NCBI RefSeq assembly: GCF_001625215.2
Contig: NC_030384.2
Span: 46,534,390-46,598,389, forward strand
Origin: Daucus carota subsp. sativus
Taxonomy: Eukaryota > Streptophyta > Magnoliopsida > Apiales > Apiaceae
Direction: 5' to 3'
DNA length: 64,000 nucleotides
Of the stretch, positions 35,191 through 48,700 are shown in pieces. A program made the position numbers and the translations under genes. The notes under the pieces are model-generated. The model did no database searches and had not been told where the DNA came from. It was given only the letters and a program-made list of their open reading frames with translations. Numbering within the stretch: position 1 is the first letter of the stretch; each line of letters begins with the position of its first letter.

Positions 35191-35889
35191 GGGTTTAGCC
35201 AGATTATTTGAAGCGAGTATTGCAATTTACAATGGCCCTGTTTCGGAAGTTTTTTCTAAAAATTTAAAAGTTTATTTTTTTTAGAAAATAAATATATTTA
35301 TTAATTTTTTAAGATATATATATATCAAGAAAATGTTTTATATTTATTATTTAGTGAAAAAATAAGGATTAATTTCAGAATTTAATTTATAGAACATATA
35401 TGTTTTATAAATTTTTTTAGATATACATATCAAGAAGGTATTTTATATTCACTGTATGGCGAAAAAACAAGGATTTATTTCAGGAAAAAATAAAATTATA
35501 TTAACCATTTTCTAGAAATAAACTCTTATTTTTTAAAAATAAATTTAGCCAATCAGACACAAAGGTAGTCTCGAGGCTTTTAAGAAGGAATAATTTTTAT
35601 TTCATTTAAAGATGAGATAATAATATAATTTTAACTTTTCATGCATAAATAAGTCAAATTTTATCGTGATAGAAATTTAGTGCGTCATATTGTAAATAAT
35701 TTCGATAATAAAGTTTAATTGTGGTCTTTCGAGAACAATATTTGAGATAATAATCACTGCGCAGCATGCATCATAGTCCGAAAGTAGAATGTTCTCACAT
35801 GTTGATCTCATTACGAATTTCTACTGGTATAGGTTCACAAATATATTTTTCAAAACTTGTGGGCATCAATTAGCCACTGGAATAAATAA
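35191..35889. other. AT-rich intergenic DNA
   Basis: I see nothing coding. Two related AT-rich stretches near 35270-35350 and 35395-35475 ('tatatatcaagaa' / 'acatatcaagaag' followed by 'tatt' runs) look like an old tandem duplication. Confidence 0.45.
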
Positions 35890-35891
35890 TA

Positions 35892-36148
35892 CTCCCTCCG
35901 TCCCATTTTAGTTGTCACATTTGGTTTTGTGCCGGTCAAATTGACCAAAGTTTGACTGAAATTTATTAATATTTTATCAATTGAAAAAATAAAAAAAATA
36001 TGTCACCGGAAATAACTTTTAATCTACTTTAAGATGTAATTTTTAATTTTTTAAAATAATGAAAGAGTGACTTGTAATCCTTGGTCAAAAATTAGTCAAT
36101 TTGACCAACAAAAAAGGAAATGTGACAACTAAAATGGGACGGAGGGAG
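35892..36148. mobile_element. Stowaway-type MITE (257 bp) with TA target duplication
   Basis: The ends are perfect inverse copies for about 30 bp (CTCCCTCCGTCCCATTTTAG onward) and similar for about 70 bp. TA lies on both sides (35890-35891 and 36149-36150). The ends, the TA duplication and the size are those of Stowaway (Tc1/mariner-derived) MITEs. It sits about 150 bp beyond the GatA stop codon. Confidence 0.93.
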
Positions 36149-36297
36149 TATATTCCATAGTTCTGTACAGAATTGCAAACCCTGCCTATCCATTTTAACC
36201 CTAAAGATGTATACATCAACTACACAGTCTACACTCTAAAGTTCCCCTGAGCCGCGGCTAGTCAATATGAAAAAAGCTTCTCTGCAAACTGTGACTG

Positions 36298-39200
36298 CTA
36301 ATTATCAGCAGCTATCGGAGGAACAAAACAACAATCCTGAAGAGTTTGCTCAAAGATATGCCCGACTTTAAGCAGTTTCTCCTGCAGCAATAATGGAAAA
36401 ACTTAATCTTGCATAGCTCAGTATAGTTTACAGTAGACACTCCTCTTCGGCGTCTCAGTCAATTTCAAACTATCAATAAGTAGTTTCAAAATACCAGAAT
36501 AAATGAAGGTGTTTTAACTTTTTTAAGCAGTTTTCATGCTAATCAATACTAATATAGGTTGATCTCAAAGACGAGCATGTTAAGTTGTTTCTGACCTCAT
36601 CAAATGCTGCGCCAATCATCTGAAGACCAACAGGGAGGCCAGCAGGACCACCTTCAACTAAACCACAAGGCAACACTAGTGCTGGTAGACCTGCTAAATT
36701 GACATTGACCTGATACAGGCATTGCTTGTCAGGTCAGATATTACAGAGTCATAATGGTCCTAAAAGTGAAACCATTACTAATTACTGATATTAATGAAGG
36801 ATACCAATGTAGCTTCAAATAGGTCAGTATTTTCAATATGACCCCAACTTCTTACCAGTACTCGAACGGAAGATGTTAAAACTTGATAAATTTCAGGTTT
36901 CACGAAAAAATATTATCAGAAGCAAGACAAATACTTTAGTCATGGACAGGGTGTAAATGAGCTGAGCTGAATCGAATACTGTCATGCTCAAGCTCGACCA
37001 AAAAGTTCGGGCTCATGCTCATACTTGAGTTCAACCAAACCATATATTTAAGCTCAAAGCTTGGATCGAGTAAAGATCAGGAAACTTGAATTCCGCTTGA
37101 GAGCTCAAACTAACTGTCTAAAGTATTTACAAAATCTTGAATGGATTTCAGCTTGATTTATCATTAAAAATAAATTTTAATTTTTAATATGCATAAAAGT
37201 AGCTTAAAATTTAGAAATAATTAAAAAAATGACAGCTCAATTTGGCTCGTCAGCTATTCCAGCCTATTGATTGGAAGCTTGAGCTTAGCTCAATAATACG
37301 CTAGCATAGCTTGAGCTCCGCTCGACTATTTGTCGTGTTGAATTCAATTCAAGTATTTTACAAGTTCATGAAGCATGTTGGACCTACCAGTTTCAAATGC
37401 AGTATATTTGAATACATGAGTCATGAGGTAGTAATTTGGTTGTAAGCAGTTTTTACCCGGCAATGTAGGTATCCGATGGAAACTGGAAAAATTTCGAAAC
37501 AACAACAAAAAAAGCATCACTTACTGTCATGATGTCACCTGCATACATTGCCAAAGGATCATCTTTCTTTTCACCTGAAATGATGTTAGTGTCAGGTAAC
37601 AAGTTCTCTTCTTATTGCAGGTGGTCAGAAGAATAACACTAAAAGGTAACAATAATCCCTTAATATCATATACAGTAGTAAATTACTAACACAGCTATTT
37701 ATGAAGACAACATACCAATCTTATAAGCTGCAGATGGTGCTGCAGGAGAAATTAGGATATCATTTTCATCCAAAGCTGACTTGAAGCTTTTCCGAACTAG
37801 AGTTCTGACCTAAGACACATGTCAGAATGAATTTTAATCTTGACTTAATAGCATCTAATGCACAAACTTTCTAATATATATCGAACAACATAGTATAAAC
37901 TAATAGGTGATATACTCAGAGTGGCAGGCAATGATGTCAAGTTACCAGCTCTTCTAAAGACACTGAGGTACTAGGACTTGATAGAATCATATAATATATC
38001 TTGGCACTCCTCATCACTCAAAAATCCATGTTTAGTTTAAGAGGGGATCACTAGGAACCCATATCTTTAAGCAATATTTAACCTTTATGTGTGAATTGAA
38101 CCTGTGCGATAATACCATGTTAAGTTAGGAGGACTTTATAGGGACATATATCACATCTTGACAAATGGCAAGAGTCACATGCACAAAAGGCCTCTATTAA
38201 TCAATTTATTTCTGATGGGTAGTCAGTAATTACTAAATTAAAAGACATCAAAGGGGATGTTAACGAAGATCTCATAGATGTAAAATGATATTTATGTGAG
38301 GATACATAACAATGATGTTAGCACCAGAATAAAATTTGCACCAGACTACTACACCAAAAAATTGCAAATTATTATAGGTCGTAGTTTTCACATTGTGACC
38401 CCCAATATAATAAAGCGTTCATCCGAGCCAAAAACAATAGTAAATTACTTTGCAGTAAGTGCTATACCTGCTGAGCACGCTTGTAATAAGCATCATAATA
38501 ACCAGCTGAAAGGGCATATGTTCCCATTAAGATCCTCCTCTTTACCTGTAAAAGATGTGTGATAAGGTATTAAACTACATTTGTACATCCTGCCATCCTG
38601 GTACCCACTTCAAGTTCGTACCAAATTTATTGGAAATCTAAGTAAATGTTTCTGGCAGCAGTTGGAGTCAAACTATTAAACAATATAAGAAAACTGTATG
38701 TAAAGGTCAGATGCTGCATACCTCAGAACCGAAACCATGAGCACGAGTATTCTCATAAAGAGAATTCAACTCCTCAGATTCACATTGGTTGCCATATCTA
38801 GAAAAACATATGTACCACTTAAATTACAAGTTTATAAACATGACAGCTATAATTTTTGATTTTAGCAACTCAAATTTACTAAAAATTGTAAACCAGAATC
38901 AACAAAAAGTAAGACCCATGGCAAATAACTAGCTACTTTATAGCTTAATCATTCTGTACATGCTTGGCGCCAAAGCTTAACAACTGCACCAATTAAAACC
39001 CAGCTCTGGAACCTCATAGATAAGAGAATAAGAAATGGAAGAGGGGGGTGAAATCAAAAAAGATTAATGCTGTAATTCACCTAACACCATCATATCTAGA
39101 TAAGTTTGAAGAAGACTCAGATGAAGCAAGTATGTAGTAAGCTGGCAATCCTAAAGAAAATGATGGCAAGGACACCTGGCAATTACAAGCTGTTAGAGAT

Positions 39201-42028
39201 TCGCCAAATATTTCATCCAAAAAACAGGAAAATACAAGGTAAATGAATAGCTATAATTTAAGGAAGAAAATAGGCTTATAAAAACATGGGGAACAATACC
39301 TCGGTTACAGTACATCCCAGTTCTTCTAGATGAGAAACAGCAGCACGAATGGACATCACTATTTCTGCATCAACTCCTTCATCTAGTGTTTCACGAATCA
39401 CCCCAACACGCAATCCTTTTAATGGCTTGGAGTCTAATATATCTTTAGAGATGAATTGGGACGTGAAATCAGGGACTTCCTGGACAACAAAATATTCATA
39501 AAGACTACGGCAAATTTTTTTCCGATCAGACTGTTTCATATCTTGCTAGATTTTAATTTGATATCCAGTTTGAGAATTTATAATTTTAACAGTTAATTTT
39601 TATCTATTTAAACCAATAAGAAAGGTCTATAGATCATAATTTCAGTTACAAATTGATATTGAATTAAATCTATAATATATTTATTTATTTAAGGTAAGAT
39701 AAGCTCAACCCATAGTAATTAAGTTTTACGAGTGAAAACAGAGCCAATATAAAATATCTGCTTTTAGCTCAATTTTTTTTCTGCAAAATCCCTATAAACT
39801 TTCATAACCTTGTGACATAATATCAAACTTGTAACGGGTTATTAGTTCAAAAATGGAATTATAAGGAATACAAATACCAAACACAAGATTCGGAGCAGAG
39901 AATAAAGATTATTTTGTAATTGATTCATGTTATTATAAAGACTTTCCTAAAAAAGAGGTTTCTATCTTTAGATAGTAGAGTGATAATAGGGTTTGTTGTT
40001 CATCATGGTATTAATTATTATTTAGAAACTAACATGGCTTTAAATAATATAGTTATTATCTTTAGACTTGATATAGTATTGAAATTTGAGACTCATCTCT
40101 TGTTATAGTCTAAGATCCATAGAACTCGTCTATTAGGCGGTTGAGAGATCCAAGGGTATTGGTTCTTCTGCAGCTAATCCAACCAAATTTTTCCGTTTCT
40201 TAATTAGAGTCCTACATTAATAAATAGATTTGTGTGATAAAATCAAATACTACAATTAGATTGCATAAGCGTAAAATCTTACTCGACGGCTACTAGTGGC
40301 ATCATGTCTATCATGACCAGAAATAGCATTAAGGAGAATCCCAGTGTCAGAAACAGATGAACCAAAGCATCCGATAACATCTAATGATGACGCATATGCT
40401 ACGAGCCCATATCTTGAGACACGCCCATATGTTGGCTTCAGACCAACTACACCACAAAATGATGCTGGTTGCCTTACACTTCCACCAGTGTCACTTCCCA
40501 GTGATACTACACATTGTCTGGCAGAGACAGCTGAAGCCGAGCCACCTGAGGACCCTCCAGGAACCCTTGACAGATCCCAAGGATTGGCAGTCACCTAATG
40601 AATTGTAAGATGCATTGGTCAAGTAAATAATGGTTCCTAACAAGAAGGTAATTTGGACTAAAAACTTAGGAGTATTTACTACAATTTAACATTGCAGGGA
40701 AATTAAAAACTATTAAACCACCTTTACTCAATATTGAAAATTCACAACTCCACATTTAGGAGAAAAATTTCCACTCCAAAAGAAAAAAGCATGTAGTACG
40801 GTGACAGCCAATATAAGTAAGCGAAGGCCCAGAACAAGTACTACCAATCGAACATTGCCACCAGCTCAATATTGAAGCACCCCCTTGTGTTTTATAAACA
40901 TCCAAGAAGACAATAATAACTAAAAGACAAATGAGTGTCAAGCTTAAATGAAAGATATGTGATCCACAATCATCAAAGATATACATCAAAGCAGACCATG
41001 TCTGTCTCATAGAAACCATAACAACTTTATTAGTAACCTTTGTTCAGCACAATAATCAAATGAAATTCACATTGTTCACACAACTTGAGTATGAGCAGGA
41101 TTTAGGTTTTACAACTTATACACTTCCTGTTCCTATCACTATTTCTTAAACAAACTTGACAAATGCATTCATTCTGTATTTAACCCCAAATCCAACTAGT
41201 AACCTATATTTAGCATTCTCAACTTCCCAATCACGCACACAAATTACATTAGCACAACACTCAACTAAAGTTCAAAAGTAAGTGAAATTCGTTAAAACCC
41301 AACAAGAACCAACTTGTAGTATTATTAACATAGAACATTAACACTATACTCCACCAAACTTCAGGACTTTGCAATGCAGCAAGTTAAATTATTAAAACTA
41401 ACAAGAACCAACTAACATCAAAACAATACACAACTAATTTCATAACTTTACAATGCGAAAGTAAAAATAGTAAAAACCCGAGAAGCCAAACCTGATAAGC
41501 TGAAGCTTCAGTACTACTCCCCATACCAAACTCATCCATATTAGTCTTCCCCACAACAATAGCCCCACTCTCCCTCATCTTCGACACCGCAGTCGCATCG
41601 TAAGCCGGTTTATAATTCTCCAATATCCTCGACCCAGCAGTGGACGGCATATCAGCCGTACAAATATTATCCTTCACGCCGACATAAACTCCGGCGAGGG
41701 GCCCCACCTCCTCATTCCTCTCAATCTTTCTGTCAAGTTCCTCAGCCTCTCGCAACACAGACTCCTCGGACACATACAGGAAGCTCTTGAGTTTCGGGTC
41801 GGATCTTTGGATCCGGGTCAAGTAGTCTCCAGCGAGTTCTACGGCGGTTTTTTCGCGGGAGAGAAGGGTTTTGCGAATATCGAGGATTTGAGAAGTGGGT
41901 GGGGGAGGGGAAGGGGTTAGGGTTAGGGTTTGAGAGGTGTGGAGAGATGATTTGATGCGGAAATTAAAGTGGGATAAGCGAGATTGGAGGTATAGGAGAC
42001 GTGGGTTTTGTACTGAAGATAGCAGCAT
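36298..42028 (-). CDS. GATA: Glutamyl-tRNA(Gln) amidotransferase subunit A, organellar
   Basis: Ten exons: 41492-42028, 40283-40594, 39300-39479, 39081-39175, 38722-38797, 38468-38545, 37716-37809, 37525-37574, 36596-36709 and 36298-36381. They total 1620 nt (539 aa), the usual plant length. GatA is the amidase-family subunit of GatCAB, which converts Glu-tRNA(Gln) to Gln-tRNA(Gln) in plastids and mitochondria. The amidase signature is complete: Lys119 (GVKDNI), cis-Ser194 ([10 protein letters not shown]) and nucleophile Ser218 ([11 protein letters not shown]). Residues 1 to about 45 are Arg/Ser-rich and acidic-poor, fitting an organellar presequence. The C-terminal [13 protein letters not shown] is typical. 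I chose the ATG at 42028; the longer frame would start at TTG. Intron 8 holds an old repeat. Confidence 0.95.
36946..37345. repeat. Degenerate repeat in GatA intron 8
   Basis: The left side begins CAGGGTGTAAATGAGCTGAG and the region is rich in AGCTCGAGCT-like and GCTTGAGCTC stretches in both orientations. It ends near GCTCGACTATTTGTCG. This resembles an old hAT-type non-autonomous element with a decayed right end. No target duplication was found. Confidence 0.45.
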
Positions 42029-42754
42029 TTCAAGATTTTTGTTCAACAATTTTGCAGAAGAAAGAAAGTGGGATTGGAGATGTGTTTAAATTCAACAGCT
42101 TTCTTCCACTGGTTTGTAATCCGGGAGACAGCCTCAAACTGTCTGTTCCGGTTCGGATTTTCGGGTTTTTAGTTCTCGTCGGGTTCGGATTGAATTTTCA
42201 GATTTTTAATTTTGGTTAGATTTTCGGATTTTTGAGTGCTGGTTGGGTTCGAGTTGAATTCTCAGATTTTCAGTTTCGGTTGGATGTGAGTATAAATTTC
42301 AGGTCGGGTCAATATTAGTTTGATCAAATTGATTAAATTCAAATTTCAGTTTTGTTCGGCACAATAACATTCGCTTCAATATTTTGACAAATTAAGTTTG
42401 AATTTGAATGCTACACAGATTTAATATGAATTCGAAAACTTATACAAATCGAACTGGATTCAACAAAATTCAAAACTATACTTACATAATAAAAATTCGG
42501 CTTAAATTTCTTCTGCAGCACATTTTAGTTTTGAATGGATGAGAAATTATTGTTTCATCCTGGTCTCCGAGCAATTTGAACAGTAACGGTTACGTTTCTA
42601 ATCTTGAAATGGCTTGCGCCACTTCTGTGTACAATGGGAGTCGTACTGGAGATTTTTTTATTTTTATTTTTTTAAAAATGAAGTTGTACTGGAGATATAG
42701 ATATATTCACATTGTGTAAAGATTGTCTAGTTGTTGATATTTACAACCATCTAA
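42029..42754. other. Intergenic DNA between GatA and the receptor kinase
   Basis: About 42140-42320 holds repeated TTCGG and GGTTCGG motifs ('tcggattttcgg', 'ttcggattg'), a common dispersed plant repeat type. There is no gene. The two genes are in the same orientation, the kinase ending at 42755. Confidence 0.5.
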
Positions 42755-45700
42755 TTAATCTAATATGACTGAATCATCTGCTTTATCTACATTAGAAAGA
42801 GATGATGCATCAGCAAGGGGACCTTCAGTCGACATACTTACTGTTTGAGTCGGGTTCTCCCAAAAGTGGTTCCGTATGGCTTTAAGTTTCGGGTTGATAG
42901 TTGAGAATCCAGGATCACTGAGCAACTCTTGAACATTAGTCCGACCTTCCAGCATGCTCACTGCTTGAGACATTGTAGGCCGAAGCGTCGGAGCTGCATT
43001 GGTACACATGAGGGCTACATTTAGGAGTACCATGGCTTCCTCGGATGAATATTCAGACCCTAATGCTGGATCAACCAGCTCCAAGAGGTTCCCTCTTTCT
43101 TGCAGCACATAAGCCTGAAAAAGCAACAGATTACTGAAAGTCCTCGCTTAATATTAATTTTTAATGATAGATACGAAACTTTTAGTTACATGCAACTATG
43201 CAAACGAGGCCTGTCAAACTCTCCTCTCAAGGGAGTGACCACAATATTAAGATTGTACTGGGAATCTTATGACCTATATTAAAATAAGAATGAAGCGGAA
43301 TTACAGAGTTGGAATTATATTTACCCAATCAAGGAGGTAAACAAACTCCTCCGTTGGCCTGTAGTTTGTGTTGCTTTTACCGCTAACAACTTCTAAAGCA
43401 ACAACTCCAAAACTGTAAACGTCTGCTTTGCTGGTCAAGTAACCGCGCATTGCATATTCTGGAGCCATATAACCTCTGCAGCAGCACAGATCAGTATTAG
43501 AAGCTTCAGTATAAGATGTACACACAGTATAGATAGGTGTCCAGAATACATAAACTTGCTGCTTTACACTTAATATGTATTTCAATTTTCAAGAGAGAGG
43601 TCTCTAGAGGCAATGTTGAAGGATAGTAGTGGAAACTTACATAGTTCCTGCAATCCGTGTACTGATATGAGTATTGCCATCTTCATTAAGTTTTGCCAGG
43701 CCAAAATCAGATATCTTAGCATTCAGATCCTTATCAAGAAGCACATTGCTAGTTTTAATGTCTCTATGCACAATTTTTAAACTCGACTCTTCATGGAGGT
43801 AGCACAACCCTCTAGCTATGCCTAGACATATTTTCCACCTTGTAGGCCAATCTAACTTTAACCTAGCTGTTGAGTCTCTTCCTGTTAAAGTATAGAAAAA
43901 GAGCATGAAAAAGTTTTTTAGCAAAGACAAAGCTATATCTTCCGGTGGCTTTTACATGGATTTTGGCATTTTGCACTTGAATAGACAGCTTACCAAATAG
44001 TGCATGCGACAAAGAATTATTTTCCATGTACTCATATATCAATGATAACTGGTTGCCCTCAACACAACAACCATACAACTTTACGAGATTAGGATGCTGC
44101 GATGCAGATATCATGCCTATTTCAGTGATAAATTCATGGTTCCCTTGTCTAGACTTCGCTGAAAGTTGCTTAACTGCGACTACTGTTCCATCCGGCAAAA
44201 AACCCTATAGAAGATAAATAGCAGTAAAATCAACTTGTTGAAAATGAAGTGAGTGAATTCTAGAACCTATTACATAACAATCAAGTACTGGTATAAGCAT
44301 TTTCTTCATCACAAACAAACCAAAGCTTTTAAAAGAAAGCTGAAGTAGAATTCTTAGGTGAGTGGGGGGTCTATTTCTCTAGTTCATTGCTTCCATCTCC
44401 TTTTTTCTTACAAACAAATTAATTTGGAAATATTCTAAGTTAATATATTGCACATATCCCAAGAAAAATAGAAACGTTAGTGTTAAAATTACAATACCTT
44501 GTAAACTGGACCAAAACCCCCTTCACCCAGCTTGTATGCCGGATCGAAGTTTTTGGTTGCAGCTTTGATCTGTCTTAACGTAAATAGCGCAATTTGTAGG
44601 TCTAGGCCTTTGAGTTCTGCATAATATGCAGTCATATAAAAATCAGTGAAACATATGTTGATAGTGAGATGCACTCATAGGGGAACATTCTTCCTCCAAG
44701 AATAACTTGACAAACAAAGGGATTGACCATTTACTATTTTTTAACGTAAACTAAAATTTTTAGAATAGGCCTTTAAGTTTTGCATAAATTGCAGTCATCC
44801 GAAATTAGTAAAATGTATTTTGATATTGAGATACACTCATAGTTGAACATTCTGACTCAAAAGAATAACTTGACAAACAATATATATATCAGTACAATAT
44901 AATATATATATATTAATATATATATTGACTCAAAACAATATTAATATGTTAATATTGTTGGAGTGCCGTGGAGATAGAGCAAGTTGAAAAAGATTTGGCA
45001 CGATATTATAGATCAGTACAATTTTCTATGTTTTGCGAGACATGTCTAATCTTAACGATTTTTAAAAGTATCAGACATATATATAGTGACACCAGTCTCT
45101 AGACATACTAAAATCATGATTGCAGCCATTATGAATTAAAGACTGGACTTAGAGGTGCAGAATTACTATAAAAAAGCTGTTACCACTGTCGGCAGATATC
45201 TTTCCTCCCAGACAACCTTTCCTCCATAAAATACACAGGATGATAAGGCAAAGAGATAATGCTCCCCCAGCAACTTCAAGTACTAGAGCAACATGCTTCT
45301 TTTTTCCATTAACTTTCGGAGGTTTAAAGTCTGGATCGAGTGAAGATTTTGAAAGTGTTAAAGAATTAAAGTGAACTTACTTAACTGACTACATGATAGA
45401 AGAAACTGAAAACGAATAAGATCAGGTCCTCCGCATGTAACATGTATCATTATACAAAATAATTATGTCATCAAATGACAATAGGATGCATGACATGATG
45501 AAAATAGATTTGATACAAAGCTTGGGGCATGGATGAAATTTTTTAATTCCCTTGGCAGAATGTAGATGAAATTCAAACATGTGTCTTCTGACTTAAATAA
45601 CGATGGACAAATTTTCTTATGAACAACATATCATAGAACCTTAGTAGTTATATAAATATCAAAAGACTGTAATAGTTGTATTAATTCTATAAAAATATTA

Positions 45701-48700
45701 ATTTCAATAGACCAGAGTGAAGAATAAAAGGGGAAAAAAGATATTATTAGCTCGATCATATAGATGAGAATGAAACAATATATCCTAACTGCCCAAGTCC
45801 ATAGACCCGAACAGTTATGTTTCAACACGTCAATTAACGTTGTTTCTACTAGTCGTTCAAAATTATCCACAGACTGAGACATAGGCCTGATCCATAGTTA
45901 AGATATACTATATATTGCATGACATAAAAAATTTATATAGTTCCCTGAATAGGACATTTTAATTAAAATTGTATCCTAAAGTTATCTACACAATAAGTAA
46001 GATTGAGATCTCTTATTGTTGAATCATGGCTCGTTAATTTTTGACATGATGGACATTAATGATTGACCAAAGAAGTCAAGAATCATTCCTTTTATAAAAT
46101 TTACTGATAGATCTCATGCATGTTTTAACTTATGAAGGAAGCAGCCAAACAGGAAGAGAAGAACAGCGATGCACTTGACGAATATATAATTAGACTTACT
46201 AGGCTCCACTGCTATGGCTGATATAAGAGGACCATAAACTCCTCTGAGTGGGATTCCAGTAGTGCCTTTCCCAGCCCAGTAAAAGTGAATCTTCAGTGTG
46301 TGGCTTGTTACAGCTACAGTAAAATTCTTAATAATGGGCTTCCCATCCCCACCAGCTTCAGCTTCAATGTTAAAATCCTTGAGCACCAACTTTTCCTGTA
46401 AAAAGAGTACAGTAGATTTAGCAATCACGAAAAATCTCTATTTCTCCCTTTATTTATATTCTCTGCATAAGAATATCTTGATTACCTGAATGTAGACATC
46501 AAAGATACGCTTCCCAAGGCTGTTAAATGATCTGTCATTGGTGAAAACAATTTCTGCAAAATGGAGGCTGACAGTGTAGTTCCCATTCCCAAGACAGAGT
46601 CCATAGTAAGTAAGAGAAACGGGAGATGTACGTGCTGTTTTGTACAAATTTAATAAAGATGCAGAAACATTTTTTAGTGCAGAAGTGTTCGTCGTAATAT
46701 AGGCATCAGCATCAAGATCATTGTCCATAAATATTCCCGTACTGCTGAATGCCCAATTCTGTCTTGAGTAGAACATTGAAGCTCCTCTGAATTCCACATC
46801 AGCTTCGAACCTGGTGTTATTGTTGATTACTACATCCTCCCCTCCACAATTGATGTACAGGAAATACTTGTCTGTTCAAAGTTGATAAACCTCACAGAAT
46901 GTAAACAAAGATATATAATAAAAATAAAGAAGAAGGAAGCATTGCATGGCAAAGATGGGAACTTCCAAGTCAAGCATATAGAACAAACACTTATACTCCA
47001 TTTAGTAGGAAGGGATGGAATAAGGTAGGAATTAAATAAATCCTTGTGACTAAGTTGGAAGATGAGAGAAAATGTAAGAGGGAACAATGGGAGGGAAATA
47101 ATAGTGTGCAAATTTTTTGTTAGAATATAATATGTGATCCTTGGTAAGCCCTCCTCCCAACACCTTGAGGTTGTGGGAGAACTGGTCACTTAACATGGTA
47201 TCAGAGCTCATGCTCACGGGAGTGAGGGGAAATGTTAGAATATAATATGATCCTTGGTAAGCCCTCCTCCTCCCAACACCTTGAGGTTTTGGGAGAACTG
47301 GTTACTTAGCATTTTTGTTCTTAATCAAGTAAATCAACTCCTTAAACTCTTTGTCACGGGATGCGGGTCTCCCTATTTCCAACTCTACATGTATGAACAT
47401 TCAGAACTTGGCTAACACACACTCTATTCTGCACTTTACGATTGCTAGGCAACTTCCTAGAGATTCTTTTAGAATGAATAATCATAAGAAACTGTTTAAC
47501 TGTAAACTATCAATTATAAGTCTTTTCAGGGTACACCAGTAAGCCGGATCAATCTGCTAATATGACTTGCGGTCAAATAGTCACCCCCCAACCTGTACTT
47601 TAATGACTTATCCTAAGACCTTTAAGGTTTTGGGATAGTTTAATTAACATGGTATCAAATTTAGTTTATCCAGATATCTCATTTGACTCCTGGGGACCCC
47701 CATCACTTTCACAGTTTATATTGCACCGCTGTTGTCGATTCGTAAGGATACCAGCTATGTAACTAACTTCCTGATTACCTGAAGAGAACTTTACAATTGT
47801 AGATTTTAGAATTACGAGAAATATACTTTCTGCCTGATTATCTCAAAAAATATTAGTAAGAAAAAAATCTGGCCTAGTAAAATCTGTTATCTGGCCTAGT
47901 AAAATTTGTATCAAGATTTGACTTCACCTTTGGTCATATACTTATATTTCTAAGGCCGGGATACATCACTTACGACCTGTCTATAATTTATTATAGCCTA
48001 CATGAAAATAAATAGGAGGTCCGGGGTCTGATTCTTCTGAATAAGATGATATGTAGGTAGTAATGGCTGGAATATGTTCAGGGCACTTCAGGCTGATAAC
48101 AAAACTGGATTTGTATAGTCACTATCCCCAGTATGTGTACTGGTTTTGTTTTTCATGATGGAACTGCACTGTATACAGAATTCGTGTGTAAAGAAGTGTG
48201 GGTCTGTTTTCTGCTAGGAAACTTGATAGAAGCACTCACTTCATATATTATCTCTATTAAATTTTCTGGAAAATGATTTAGTTATTTGCTCCCAAAAAGC
48301 TCTATCTGCATGCTCTTGCATATGAGAGACTATATTTCATATAATATTACTGTTTCTGTTTGCATACCGTTAAGTGGACTGTAATACAACATTTTAATAA
48401 TCATGCAAAATGTTTAGGCCAACTATGCATACAAGCAACTGTATGAAATATTACATAAATGGTCAGATGCTTAGCAAGAAAATTACTCACAATCACGACT
48501 GGGAGCAGAACAAGGAAAATTTTTCTTCAGGCATGAATGAACTTTATCTCTGTAGGAAAACACACAAAGCAAGCACTATTATTAGTCAGGTTGAAATAAT
48601 CTTATCCCCTAAACTATGTAAGTCAGAGAATTAGATCTTTCATTCAACACAACACTAGGACAAATGATAAAAAATATATATATAATTACTAAAAGTTGAG

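Noticed and set aside
40344-40608. Two plus-strand open frames of 74-84 codons
   Set aside because: They are antisense shadows of GatA exon 2, whose minus-strand frame carries the amidase signature.
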